Part shown: piece by piece, positions 7,317 to 15,823 of the stretch
Layout of the letters: every line of letters begins with the position of its first letter
How positions within the stretch are numbered: the first letter of the stretch is position 1
From: Bacillota bacterium
Lineage (GTDB): Bacteria > Bacillota > Clostridia > Acetivibrionales > JANLFN01
Assembly (NCBI GenBank): GCA_023421675.1
Contig: JAEZTC010000015.1
Coordinates: 1 to 41,925 of the forward strand
DNA length: 41,925 nt
Reading direction: 5' to 3'
Program-made: the position numbers and the translations under genes
Notes under the pieces: model-generated
What the model was told of the DNA's origin: nothing
Seen by the model: only the letters and a program-made list of their open reading frames with translations
Database searches by the model: none

Positions 7317-8327
7317 TTATATCTGTCCTGTAACAAATTGAACAACAATACTGACTACTACAACAACGAACCATACTATCAAACCGAGCAAAAGTGGTTT
7401 TGATCCGGATTTCAACATTTTTTTGAAATCAGTACTTAAGCCTATTGCTGTTAATGCCATGGTTATAAAAAATTTACCGGCTTCAGGGATCAGATGCCTT
7501 GCATCCCAGTTGAATAAGCCAAGTGTGTTAAGCAGTGATGTTGCAAGAAAACCTAATATAAACCATGGAAAAATCTTTTTAAAGCTATAGTTAACAACCG
7601 ATTCAGTACCTTTAACAGTACGCTTTTTCCTCATTGACATAACAAATGCAAACACAAGTGATATAGGTATAATCATAGTTGTTCTTGTTAATTTTACTAT
7701 GGTTGCATATGCTCCCGCCGTGTTACTGAATGCATACCCGGCAGCAACAACTGAAGAAGTATCGTTAACAGCAGTTCCTGCCCACAAACCAAAGGCTTTG
7801 TCTGAAAAGCCCAGTAAATGTCCAAGTGGAGGGAAAATAAGTACCGCTATAATGTTAAATAGAAAAATCGTTGATACCGAATAAGCCACTTCCATTTCTT
7901 CCGCTTCAATAATGGGGGATACGGCTGCAATTGCAGAACCTCCGCATATTGCTGTACCAACACCTATAAGGCTCGTCATATTATGAGGTATCTTCATAAG
8001 CTTTCCAAAGCCATACGCTGCAATAAATGCAAAGGACAGAGTGAATAGCATTACATAAAGTGATTCTACTCCCGTTTGCCATACCTTTGTCAGGCTAAGA
8101 CCTGCTCCAAGCAAAATAATGGCCCATTGAAGAATTTTTTTTGAAGTAAATTTTATTCCATCATTAAATAAGACCGGTTTAACAAAAATGTTATTTATTA
8201 TTATACCCAATACTATTCCAAATACCGGGCCTCCAATTATGGGGAATATACTACCAAGCCATGCAGCAACAATTGCTATTATTAATGCCAGTAGGATTCC
8301 CGGCATAAACTTTCTGATCCAGTTCAT
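7317..8327 (-). CDS. yeiH: YeiH-family putative sulfate exporter
   Basis: 336 residues, about 9-10 membrane segments. The N-terminal GGPVFGIVLGIIINNIFVKP and the internal GVGTAICGGSAIAAVSPII and GTAVNDTSSVVAAGYAF segments match the YeiH/conserved-hypothetical-698 family (PF03601), annotated as sulfate exporters and often controlled by an adjacent LysR regulator. Here the nearest LysR gene is ~9.7 kb away, but both genes carry the same upstream control sequence (8359-8442 and 17877-17962). TAGGAGG precedes the ATG. A fragment of a second copy survives at 20157-20255. Confidence 0.9.
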   Translation of the reverse strand: MNWIRKFMPGILLALIIAIVAAWLGSIFPIIGGPVFGIVLGIIINNIFVKPVLFNDGIKFTSKKILQWAIILLGAGLSLTKVWQTGVESLYVMLFTLSFAFIAAYGFGKLMKIPHNMTSLIGVGTAICGGSAIAAVSPIIEAEEMEVAYSVSTIFLFNIIAVLIFPPLGHLLGFSDKAFGLWAGTAVNDTSSVVAAGYAFSNTAGAYATIVKLTRTTMIIPISLVFAFVMSMRKKRTVKGTESVVNYSFKKIFPWFILGFLATSLLNTLGLFNWDARHLIPEAGKFFITMALTAIGLSTDFKKMLKSGSKPLLLGLIVWFVVVVVSIVVQFVTGQI

Positions 8328-8358
8328 AATTGTCCTCCTATGATGTTTGATAATATAA

Positions 8359-8442
8359 TTTTAGTATGTAACAAGCATAAAAACAAATTATGATTTGTTA
8401 TAAAAGCATAAGAAAAATTTATGGGCTTTTATATATAATGAT
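8359..8442. promoter_or_regulatory. LysR-type control region upstream of yeiH, copy A
   Basis: 84 bp that align with 17877-17962 in the same plus-strand orientation. Both contain the identical 17-bp inverted repeat CATAAGAAAAATTTATG (here 8407-8423; arms CATAA/TTATG) plus TTTTAGTATGTA and AATTATGATTT blocks. This suits a LysR-type binding site in a divergent promoter; here it serves yeiH on the minus strand. The regulator is inferred to be the gene at 18009. Confidence 0.7.
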
Positions 8443-8590
8443 AACCTGGAAGAAGTCGATTTTATCACTATTGAAGATGATAAACGTTATGACTACAAAA
8501 AGAAGCTGTATATTTGAATACCTATCCAGAGGTCTGGAGGGTAGGGAAAGAGAAGTTTGATATTTCATGGGGTTTTGTTCTATTTGAAAT
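8443..8590 (+). pseudogene. Possible decayed coding remnant, frameshifted
   Basis: One frame reads NLEEVDFITIEDDKRYDYKK and continues to KLYI then a stop at 8515-8517. The overlapping -1 frame continues with YLNTYPEVWRVGKEKFDISW and GFVLFEIKK. Together they look like the C-terminal part of one protein broken by a frameshift, with no start codon or ribosome site. I do not recognise the family. It sits between control region copy A and the THEP1-like gene. Confidence 0.35.
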
Positions 8591-8603
8591 AAAAAAACTG
8601 CTT

Positions 8604-9077
8604 TTAAGCTTCAATGATTATAAATTTTTTAATCTTAAACCTGTCTAAAACATTTTTTAACAGAAGTCTTCTAACTGATATAAATATGGTTAAATCTGAT
8701 TTAAACAACTCCGGCAGAAATTGATAAAAACCCTTTTCTTCCAGTTCAAGAGGGCCTATTTCATCAATATAGATTGGAATGGAATTATTTTTAATAGCTT
8801 CCTGAATAATCTCAAAGGCATAATCAAAACCTTCAGTGCAAAAACTATAGGTATCAAGGCAGTATTTTTCAACCCAATTTTCAGGAATAAAGCCTTGCTT
8901 TCGTGAAAAGGGAACTGATTGGCCACTTGAAAGTCTTGTAATTTGCTGTCCGGCATACTTGCCTTTAATATATATTTTGGGGAGAATGAAACCATCACCC
9001 TTTAGTTGCTTTTCATATAAGGATAATAGTCTTGTGGTTTTACCACTGTTTATATTTCCTGTTACTATGTATATCAT
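8604..9077 (-). CDS. THEP1-like P-loop nucleoside-triphosphatase
   Basis: 157 residues. Walker A GNINSGKTT at residues ~7-15 and Walker B-like IPIYIDEIGPLELEEKGF (about 100-117) match the THEP1 nucleotidase family (PF03266), whose members hydrolyse NTPs to NDPs in vitro; the physiological role is unclear. It is the last gene of the molybdenum-hydroxylase operon, starting 3 bp after the MocA-like gene, which suggests a link to molybdenum-cofactor nucleotides (inference). The C-terminus is rich in basic and hydrophobic residues (RFKIKKFIIIEA). Confidence 0.8.
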   Translation of the reverse strand: MIYIVTGNINSGKTTRLLSLYEKQLKGDGFILPKIYIKGKYAGQQITRLSSGQSVPFSRKQGFIPENWVEKYCLDTYSFCTEGFDYAFEIIQEAIKNNSIPIYIDEIGPLELEEKGFYQFLPELFKSDLTIFISVRRLLLKNVLDRFKIKKFIIIEA

Positions 9078-9080
9078 TTA

Positions 9081-9671
9081 TCAGCCTTCAATCTGTTGTT
9101 TAAAAGTTTTGCATATTATTTTAGCGCATTCGTAATCTTCATATGTATCAATATCCAATAGTACGCCTGGACATTCGGTTTCGACAGTTGAAAAACTATG
9201 GCTGAATATGAATTTCCTAAGATTATCAAGTTTTTTTGCCGAAAGCAATAATTTTATATAACTTCTGTCCATTAGCAGCGGATGGCCTTTCTGTCCGTTA
9301 AAGGCCGGAATAACAATACCTTCTTCTACCTTAAGAAGGCTTTCATAAACATCCCTTGTTATAAAAGGATAATCGCAGGGAGTCATAAAGACTTTACTTC
9401 CTGTGGTATGCTCATAGCCAGTTATAATGGAGCTATACATTCCAGCTTTGAAATTACTGTTAAGAACCTGTTCAACCTTGGAATACTTGTCCAGGACAGG
9501 GGAGAGCTTTTCATGGTTGTAACCGACCACTACTATAATTTTAGAACAGATATCATACATTGCATTTAAACAATGTTCAATAATTGTTTTCCCGCTTAGC
9601 TCCAGCAAGGGCTTATATAAACTTATCCGTGAGGACAATCCTGCAGCCAGAATAATACCTTCTGTACTCAT
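9081..9671 (-). CDS. MocA/MobA-like molybdenum-cofactor nucleotidyltransferase
   Basis: 196 residues. The N-terminal GIILAAGLSSRISLYKPLLE is the nucleotide-binding loop of the MobA-like NTP transferase fold (PF12804), and TPCDYPFITRDVY carries the metal-binding Asp. MocA attaches CMP and MobA attaches GMP to molybdopterin. The position inside a molybdenum-hydroxylase operon favours a MocA-type cytidylyltransferase, since enzymes of the xanthine dehydrogenase family in bacteria commonly carry MCD. The G of the usual SxRMG loop is replaced (SRISLYK). It is tightly spaced with both neighbours. Confidence 0.83.
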   Translation of the reverse strand: MSTEGIILAAGLSSRISLYKPLLELSGKTIIEHCLNAMYDICSKIIVVVGYNHEKLSPVLDKYSKVEQVLNSNFKAGMYSSIITGYEHTTGSKVFMTPCDYPFITRDVYESLLKVEEGIVIPAFNGQKGHPLLMDRSYIKLLLSAKKLDNLRKFIFSHSFSTVETECPGVLLDIDTYEDYECAKIICKTFKQQIEG

Positions 9672-9674
9672 ATA

Positions 9675-10340
9675 TCACCACATCCATTGAACGATAAATG
9701 CAGCAGTCAGCACACTTATTGATGCGGCTGGTTTGTAACACAAGTCTGGCAATGTTTTCATTTTTGCTTTGAGCTTTATGTAAGCAATATGTTTTTCCTT
9801 ATCTCTGCTTGCTATTATATTACAAAGTATTATTGTTATATAAATTGTTGTGCTATTTACTATACCTTCAAGAGGAATAAGCTTAAAAAGCTTTGTAACA
9901 GTACTATAGGGGTAGGATGGCATTATCCACACCGGTAATACCAGAACGCCTGCAGCATATAAAGTTCTCCACAGTAAGCTGATAGCTGAAATCTTCAGAA
10001 AAGGGTGAACAGTATTCTGCTTATAATGAATTAATCTAATTACAGCATAGAAAGTAATTCCTTCCAAAACAATAGATAGCATAGGACAAACAACGATAAC
10101 CAAATTACTTGTCATGAACAGGTTTACAAGCTTTATTGATGCCGCTACTGACGATGTCATAAGTACTGCAGCAATTTTACCCGTCTTCTTATAAACTACA
10201 GCCATGAATAAATAGGCGAGTGGGAACCAGATAAAGGATCCTATATTAAGAAGGGTGATATGAAGTAAATGCCCTATTGTTGCTTCTTCAAGCCCCCAAA
10301 CTGCTCCCCAGAAGATTATGATGTTAAAGTTTTTTTTCAT
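9675..10340 (-). CDS. Integral membrane protein of the molybdenum-hydroxylase operon
   Basis: 221 residues with roughly five to six hydrophobic segments, and charged loops HYKQNTVHPF and SRDKEKHIAYIKLKAKMK. I do not recognise the family. The size and the N-terminal IIFWGAVWGLEEATIGHLLH helix would be compatible with an ECF-type substrate-binding membrane protein, but no signature supports that. It starts 61 bp after the 2Fe-2S subunit gene and ends 3 bp before the MocA-like gene, so it is likely co-transcribed. A role in taking up the substrate of the hydroxylase is inference. Confidence 0.6.
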   Translation of the reverse strand: MKKNFNIIIFWGAVWGLEEATIGHLLHITLLNIGSFIWFPLAYLFMAVVYKKTGKIAAVLMTSSVAASIKLVNLFMTSNLVIVVCPMLSIVLEGITFYAVIRLIHYKQNTVHPFLKISAISLLWRTLYAAGVLVLPVWIMPSYPYSTVTKLFKLIPLEGIVNSTTIYITIILCNIIASRDKEKHIAYIKLKAKMKTLPDLCYKPAASISVLTAAFIVQWMW

Positions 10341-10401
10341 ATTTCAGCACCTATGTTTTAATCCAACATATTTTATGCATTTATTCATTCTTGTATTCCG
10401 G

Positions 10402-10878
10402 TTAAGCGTTAGTTTGATTGCTTAGAACAATATTAACCGCATTTCTTATTTCTTCAAAGCTAGTACACCGGCAGATATTAGCCTGGAGCCATTCCTCAAT
10501 TACGTATTCCTCGGCATCAGGATGTATGCTTGCAAGGGAATGGCATACCATCAAAAAGCCGGAGGTACAATAACCGCACTGAAATCCCCAGTTTTCTACA
10601 AAGGCTTTCTGAATAGGTACATTCTTAAGACCTTCAATAGTTGTTACTTTGTGTCCAATGGCTTCCACAGCCAGAATAAGGCAGGATTTCACAGGCCACC
10701 CGTCTAAAAGGACCGTACATGCACCGCAGTCACCATTCTCACAGCCTGGTTTTGCCCCTGTAAGTCCTAGTTTATCCCTTAAGACATAAAGCAATATATC
10801 TGAAGGATTAACTGCTACACTGTGTTTTCTTCCGTTTATATCAAGTTGGATAACACTATCGCCCTCCACCTTAAACAT
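10402..10878 (-). CDS. Molybdenum hydroxylase small subunit, two [2Fe-2S] clusters
   Basis: 158 residues, typical for the CoxS/XdhC-type subunit. The plant-type cluster motif CENGDCGACTVLLDG with a later SC (residues ~42-65) and the second cluster motif CGYCTSGF...NICRC (about 100-140) are complete. It passes electrons from the Mo site toward FAD. The ATG directly follows the stop codon of the FAD subunit, and GGAGG lies inside the end of that gene. Confidence 0.93.
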   Translation of the reverse strand: MFKVEGDSVIQLDINGRKHSVAVNPSDILLYVLRDKLGLTGAKPGCENGDCGACTVLLDGWPVKSCLILAVEAIGHKVTTIEGLKNVPIQKAFVENWGFQCGYCTSGFLMVCHSLASIHPDAEEYVIEEWLQANICRCTSFEEIRNAVNIVLSNQTNA

Positions 10879-11712
10879 TTAAACTTCCTCCATTTTTTCC
10901 ATTACATTAATTAGTGTGTTTTTAAGTACAAATTTCCTGTAATCGCCGGATGCAGATATATCACTTAAAATTGGGGCAGGAAGGACTTTAAGTATATTAC
11001 CTGCTCGTTCCTCCATGGAAGTGTTTTTTTCATTAAGGTTTTTTTCAATCTTTTCCGAACGGAATGGGAAGGAGCAGACTCCGCTCATGGCCAGTCTTAT
11101 TTCATTATCCTTTTTGAGTGCAGCAATTGATAACAGCGGATAATCAATTTTTTCATTTTTGGTTTTCTTAACATGAACAAAAGGCAAATCCATAAATTCT
11201 TTTTTTATGATAAACTGGACAATAAATTCACCCTTTTGAAGCTTCAGGCTTTTATCGAATACATCTTTTACAGGGAGCTGTTTAAGCTCGCCGTCACTTG
11301 CAACAATAACATAGGCGTCTGATAAAAGAAGCGGCAGCAGTGTTTCCTTATATATTATAGTTCCGCAAACATTTCCTCCAATTGTTATTCTGCATTGATT
11401 TGTGTGATCGGCAATCCTTCCGCATGCTTTTTCAAGAAGAGAGAATAATTTTGATTCGGATATTCTTGAAAGAGTTACAGAGGAGCCAATTATAAGTACA
11501 TCATTGCTGAATTCCAGTACATTACATTCGGGTATGGCTTTAAGGTCAATTATTGCCTGTGTCTGGATGTTATGAACTCTTGCCATGCTTATTATTTCGG
11601 AGCCTCCGCTATAATAGAACGGATTTTTGGATTTAGAATCTAACTCTCCGTATGCGTTAATAGCTTCTTGAATTGTATCAGGCCTGTAATAATCAAATTT
11701 AAACGGAATCAT
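10879..11712 (-). CDS. Molybdenum hydroxylase FAD-binding medium subunit
   Basis: 277 residues, the usual CoxM/XdhB length. The N-terminal FKFDYYRPDTIQEAI and YYSGGSEI segments, TIGGNVCGTI (FAD-binding TIGGN motif), and the C-terminal CO-dehydrogenase-flavoprotein domain are visible. It binds FAD and hands electrons from the iron-sulfur subunit to an acceptor. The ATG overlaps the stop of the large subunit by 4 bp (ATGA), indicating translational coupling. Confidence 0.92.
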   Translation of the reverse strand: MIPFKFDYYRPDTIQEAINAYGELDSKSKNPFYYSGGSEIISMARVHNIQTQAIIDLKAIPECNVLEFSNDVLIIGSSVTLSRISESKLFSLLEKACGRIADHTNQCRITIGGNVCGTIIYKETLLPLLLSDAYVIVASDGELKQLPVKDVFDKSLKLQKGEFIVQFIIKKEFMDLPFVHVKKTKNEKIDYPLLSIAALKKDNEIRLAMSGVCSFPFRSEKIEKNLNEKNTSMEERAGNILKVLPAPILSDISASGDYRKFVLKNTLINVMEKMEEV

Positions 11713-14045
11713 ACAATACCCCCGGTTTTTGTTCTCCAGATATATTCGGGAGTAATCGGTAACTGATTAAAATCTGTTTGAGCTGCTGAAGAAAGCGCAT
11801 TTGCCAATGCTGCGGGGATACCTATAATTCCGTGCTCGGCAATGCCTCTTTGCCCATAAGGAGCATCAATTTGAGGAGTTTCAATAAAATCAACTAAATA
11901 TTGAGGTTCTTCACCTATGTGCATAACTTTATAGGTACGGAGACTGGTTGTAAGAACCTTGCCATCTGTATCATACATAAAGGCTTCTCTGCTTCCAAGG
12001 CCAAGCCCCATACACATTCCGCCTGTAATCAAGCCTCTTACTGTCTTGGGATTTAAAACCCTGCCGGCATCAATAACTGTTGCTGCTTTGAGGAACCTAT
12101 ACGTATATTCCTTTGTATCATATTCAATTTCAACTGCTTGTGCACCGACAGTCCAAGCTGGGCCTGGCTTACCCTTACCGCTTTCAGAATCAAGGTCCGT
12201 TATATGGCTCATAATAAAACTGCCTCTGCCCATAATCTGCCCCTCAATTGCATTACCGTTAGGATATTTGTAACCGTGCACCAAGTCTTTAAATGAAATG
12301 TAAATGTTTTGATCCTGCTTAAGCAAAACCTTTTCATTTTCTATGGTTAAATCCTCCGGAGGGCATCTCATTGCAACAGCCGCAAGGCTTTTCAACTGCT
12401 TGATTAAATCCTCGGCAGCTCTTAATGTAGCTCTGCCTGCCATATAAGTGGTCATGCTTGCAACTGTCTTCCAATGCTCAGGGCTGACCTGTGTATCAAC
12501 CTCAAGCTTTACATGTATTCTGTTTATATCCATTTTCATTTTTTCTGCAAGTATTTGAGCTAGTACAGTTTTCATACCCGGACCTATTTCAACCACTCCG
12601 CTGTTAAGATTAATACTTCCATCAGTGTTGAAGGTAAGGAAAACACTTGATATTGAGTCGGTCGGGGAGTCGGAGGTTTTCCAGAAGCAGCTCATACCCT
12701 TTGCCTTTATTTTATGGTTTCCAATATCAATCCGCATTCCTTCGCCCCAGTCTATTACATTCTTTAATTTTTCAATACAGGAAGTAAGATTACCAATATT
12801 ACTTGAGGTTGTTTTCACCTTTGTTGGTGTGGTTCTTCCCGGGGTAATAGCATTCCTTAATCTCAACTCCAAAGGGTCTGTCCCGAGTGTAAAGGCAAGC
12901 TTATCCAGGGTTCTTTCTACACAGAAGGTAAAGGATGCATGTCCGAAGCCGCGGAAGGAGGTTGAGTATGGGTGGTTTGTGTATACGCAAAGGGAGTCGC
13001 ACCATACATTTTCAATATTGTATGGACCTGTACAGCCAACGGCAATCGATTTTGCCAAGCGGGGGCCGATATCCGAATAGGCTCCGGTGTCAACAAGGTA
13101 AGTCATTTCTGCAGCTTTAAGCAAACCATCCTTTGTAGCACCAAGTTTAATTTTAGCCTCCAAGCCCAAGCGGCACGGGGAAGTAACGATATCATCCTCT
13201 CTTGAATTTGCCAATTTTACGGGCAAGCCTCCAACGGATTTTGATGCAATATATGCCAGGATCTCCAGCTGAACAGGGGCTTTCCCACCAAAGCCGCCGC
13301 CTACCAGCGGTGTTTTTACAACAACTTTTCCTTCCTCTATACCAAAATATTTGCTGATAATTTTTTTTACTGAATAAGGGGCCTGGGAAGATGTACTAAT
13401 AATAACCCTGCCGTCTGCGTGAATTTCAGCACGTGTGTTTCTCGTTTCCATAGCAATATGGTCTGATTTGGGAAGCATATAGCTTGCTTCAACAATTATT
13501 TCACTTTGGGCCCAACCTTTTGTCATATCGCCTTTTCTTATTTTGATTCTTTCAGCAATGTTTGTATTAGGTTCGGGTGACACATCCTTGACAGCATGCT
13601 TGTATTGAACAAGTTTTTCGTGAATTAAAGGAGCGTCAGCTTTTAGTGCATCACTTGGTGAATGTACCACAGGCAACGGTTCATATACAACCTTTACCAG
13701 CTTTGCAGCATGCATAGCTTCTCGTTCGGTATCTGCCACTACCAATGCCACCGGTTCTCCAAAATATCTTACTTTATCTGAAGCAAGTGGGGGACGGTCT
13801 TCAAGCACAACACCGCATAGAATCGGAAAGCTTTCTCCGGTAACTACAGTATGAACACCGGACGCTATTAAAGCTTCCGATGTTTCAATTGTTTTAATTT
13901 TTGCATGAGCATAAGGACTTGTAACCATCTTTACGTGTAAAATACCTTGCTGGATATAGTCATCTGTATATTTGGCATTACCTGTTACTTTGTCCCAGGC
14001 TTCCTGACGTTGAATGCTCTTTCCGATTACAGAAGTTGTTTCCAA
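11709..14045 (-). CDS. Xanthine-dehydrogenase-type molybdenum hydroxylase, large catalytic subunit
   Basis: 778 residues. Start is TTG at 14043-14045 with AGGAGGG 6 bp upstream. The aldehyde oxidase/xanthine dehydrogenase hammerhead domain lies at about residues 15-125 and the Mo-binding domain follows: GGGFGGKAPVQLE, TSFRGFGHASF (XDH-type FRGFG rather than the CoxL Cys loop), and near the C-terminus GIAEHGIIGIPAALANAL, which contains the position of the catalytic Glu. Enzymes of this family hydroxylate purines, N-heterocycles or aldehydes with water as the oxygen donor; the substrate is not determined here. It heads a six-gene minus-strand operon. No XdhC-type Mo-cofactor sulfuration/insertion gene is present in the window. 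Confidence 0.92.
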   Translation of the reverse strand: METTSVIGKSIQRQEAWDKVTGNAKYTDDYIQQGILHVKMVTSPYAHAKIKTIETSEALIASGVHTVVTGESFPILCGVVLEDRPPLASDKVRYFGEPVALVVADTEREAMHAAKLVKVVYEPLPVVHSPSDALKADAPLIHEKLVQYKHAVKDVSPEPNTNIAERIKIRKGDMTKGWAQSEIIVEASYMLPKSDHIAMETRNTRAEIHADGRVIISTSSQAPYSVKKIISKYFGIEEGKVVVKTPLVGGGFGGKAPVQLEILAYIASKSVGGLPVKLANSREDDIVTSPCRLGLEAKIKLGATKDGLLKAAEMTYLVDTGAYSDIGPRLAKSIAVGCTGPYNIENVWCDSLCVYTNHPYSTSFRGFGHASFTFCVERTLDKLAFTLGTDPLELRLRNAITPGRTTPTKVKTTSSNIGNLTSCIEKLKNVIDWGEGMRIDIGNHKIKAKGMSCFWKTSDSPTDSISSVFLTFNTDGSINLNSGVVEIGPGMKTVLAQILAEKMKMDINRIHVKLEVDTQVSPEHWKTVASMTTYMAGRATLRAAEDLIKQLKSLAAVAMRCPPEDLTIENEKVLLKQDQNIYISFKDLVHGYKYPNGNAIEGQIMGRGSFIMSHITDLDSESGKGKPGPAWTVGAQAVEIEYDTKEYTYRFLKAATVIDAGRVLNPKTVRGLITGGMCMGLGLGSREAFMYDTDGKVLTTSLRTYKVMHIGEEPQYLVDFIETPQIDAPYGQRGIAEHGIIGIPAALANALSSAAQTDFNQLPITPEYIWRTKTGGIV

Positions 14046-14059
14046 ATGAAACCCTCCTT

Positions 14060-14095
14060 ATGTACTTTTTTCCTTTACAATAAATGTACTTTTTT
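14060..14095. repeat. 12-bp direct repeat in the hydroxylase promoter/leader
   Basis: ATGTACTTTTTT occurs at 14060-14071 and again at 14084-14095, 24 bp apart, just upstream of the hydroxylase ribosome site. The spacing of about two helical turns could suit a regulator, or the repeat may be a leader feature. No regulator is known. Confidence 0.45.
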
Positions 14096-14182
14096 ATCCT
14101 TTCCATCCTATGGGGTTTTATTCTTTCACGGAGAGCACAGTCACATATTTAAAAAAATCAGAATTAGCCAATGAACTGAGCC

Positions 14183-15052
14183 TTATCCTATTCCTTTTAA
14201 TCGACTAAATTCATTAAGAATCCTGCTAATGTGGTAGTTGAATATTATATTTTGATGATTCTCAGTATAATCGCACTTTTTAACCTCGCATAAATATAAT
14301 CGTTTAAGTTTTTCCTTGTTTTCGGTATTCAAGCTGAATTCAGTGCCAAACTCGCTGATTGTCCTCATGTTCGATAGGATATCCCTCAGAGATTCAAGGT
14401 CATTGTTTATTGCAAGCAATTCAGGGCTTTTTTTTGGCTTGAATTCTTCTTTGTAAGTTTCCAAAGTTTTAATTGTATTGATAATTTCAATTCTCAAGTT
14501 GCCCAAGTCAACACCTTCGCGTGAACAAAGAAATGCTATCAATACTTTAGAAATTTCTAATGTAATATTGTCAAGATTTTGACGGATTTGTTTGAGGTTA
14601 TTTTGGGGAAAAACTGTATAATTTACAATAACAGCTACTACAATTCCGATAAATGTATTTAGAACTCTGCTAAAACTGTATTGTATAGGATTTTTGTTAT
14701 TGAGGCTTAGCATAATAGCTGCAAACATAACACCTGCAATTGGAACTGCACGATCCCAATTAAAAGCATTGCATATAAAAATGAGAGCAATTGTGCCTAA
14801 TCCCATCAGTATGGCATTTCCTGGCTGAATATATATAAAAGCAATTCCGGTAACAGCTCCAATTAAAGTACCGATTATTCTGTATAACCCCGCTTTATAA
14901 GTACTTGATATAGAGTTTTCCATAGAAAATATCGCAGCAATTACCGTAAAAAAGGGATATTCTAACTTAAGTGATTTTGAAATGAGGACGCTTAAAAAAA
15001 CTGCAATAGCAGTTTTAATATTTCTTTTCCCAATTCTAAGCTTCAACAGCAA
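14183..15052 (-). CDS. FUSC/aromatic-acid-exporter-family membrane protein
   Basis: 289 residues. The N-terminal half (residues ~10-155) holds about five to six membrane segments, with KLRIGKRNIKTAIAVFLSVL and YRIIGTLIGAVTGIAFIY typical of the ArAE_1/FUSC family (PF06081). The C-terminal half is soluble and helical. Family members are proposed exporters of aromatic acids; the substrate is unknown. AGGAGG-like GGAGGCTTGC precedes the start. The 137-bp gap to the hydroxylase operon suggests a separate transcription unit. Confidence 0.82.
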   Translation of the reverse strand: MLLKLRIGKRNIKTAIAVFLSVLISKSLKLEYPFFTVIAAIFSMENSISSTYKAGLYRIIGTLIGAVTGIAFIYIQPGNAILMGLGTIALIFICNAFNWDRAVPIAGVMFAAIMLSLNNKNPIQYSFSRVLNTFIGIVVAVIVNYTVFPQNNLKQIRQNLDNITLEISKVLIAFLCSREGVDLGNLRIEIINTIKTLETYKEEFKPKKSPELLAINNDLESLRDILSNMRTISEFGTEFSLNTENKEKLKRLYLCEVKKCDYTENHQNIIFNYHISRILNEFSRLKGIG

Positions 15053-15345
15053 GCCTCCTAGTATTATTTAATCATTATTCTATCCCAATATTTTTCATTT
15101 ATTAGAGTAACAAACCGATCCGGGGAATTTGGTTTAGATATTGCCGGTTTTGGCAAGCTTGCAGTAAAGAAATTTCTTACTTGGAAGGAATGAGAACACT
15201 CAAATTGTTTGACGGGAGAGGAGGGAACTAAGTAGAGATTACTATAAGCAGATTTTATTTAGAAGAATAACGTATCATAATTGACCAGTTACGACTCAAT
15301 TATGATACGTTAAAATACATTCTTAATATTTTACATTATGCTTTC
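15053..15345. other. Intergenic region with a possible coding remnant and a long hairpin
   Basis: A plus-strand open stretch ends with TNRSGEFGLDIAGFGKLAVK and KFLTWKE before a TGA at 15191-15193. It has no start or ribosome site and resembles a gene tail, but the family is not recognised. Beyond it is the 17-bp perfect inverted repeat at 15268-15312. Nothing else was recognised. Confidence 0.4.
15268..15312. terminator. Perfect 17-bp stem hairpin, possible darA terminator
   Basis: TAACGTATCATAATTGA (15268-15284) is perfectly complementary to 15296-15312 across an 11-nt loop. It lies 34 bp after the darA stop on the minus strand. The tail there is only moderately T-rich (TTATTCTTCT), so it may be a terminator, a transcript-end stabiliser or a mobile-element remnant. 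Confidence 0.5.
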
Positions 15346-15666
15346 TTAAACTTTTTTGTATTGATCGACGCTAACAACAAAAATTGTTGCTCCCCCAACA
15401 TTTATTTTTTTTGTTAAAGGAGGGCTTACGGTTCCAGCAGGGTTAGGAAGCTGAACGCTTTTTGTACGTTTTTTAGAATTGTCCCTTAGTATCTCTATGA
15501 CCGATTCAACCTCATTATCATCAATGCCAATGACCAATGTAGAATTTCCTGACCTTAAAAAGCCTCCGGTGGAACACAGCTTTGTTACGCTGTGTTCCTT
15601 TGAATTAAGAATATCAATTATTTTATTTATATCTTCGTTGTTTATTATGGCAAAAATAATTTTCAT
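15346..15666 (-). CDS. darA: Cyclic-di-AMP receptor protein, DarA/PstA family
   Basis: 106 residues, the family length. MKIIFAIINNEDINKIIDIL and TGGFLRSGNSTLVIGIDDNEV match PF06153, PII-like trimers that bind c-di-AMP in Gram-positive bacteria and have no enzymatic activity. The GGFLR and GNSTL segments are in the ligand region. AGAGGTG precedes the ATG. It follows the dapB-like gene on the same strand after a 157-bp gap. Because that gene lies behind a c-di-AMP riboswitch, the protein may be under the same control if there is read-through; a separate promoter is also possible. Confidence 0.92.
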   Translation of the reverse strand: MKIIFAIINNEDINKIIDILNSKEHSVTKLCSTGGFLRSGNSTLVIGIDDNEVESVIEILRDNSKKRTKSVQLPNPAGTVSPPLTKKINVGGATIFVVSVDQYKKV

Positions 15667-15823
15667 ATGGCACCTCTTTCATTTTTTTTTGCCCAAATAT
15701 TTATACTTCAAAGTTTCAACAGATGTGTAAGTTGTTAATGAGTCTGCCATAGTATTTATATTCAAATTTTGCTTAAGTTTTGTTTATTGCAGAATTTATT
15801 GCCCTAGATAAACTAAAAAAATA

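Noticed and set aside
12625..13080. A 151-codon plus-strand ORF opposite the hydroxylase large subunit.
   Set aside because: It lies fully antisense to a well-supported gene, has no ribosome site, and its translation resembles no protein.
13947..14174. A 75-codon plus-strand ORF across the hydroxylase promoter.
   Set aside because: Half of it is antisense to the hydroxylase N-terminus, there is no ribosome site, and the composition follows the T-rich leader.
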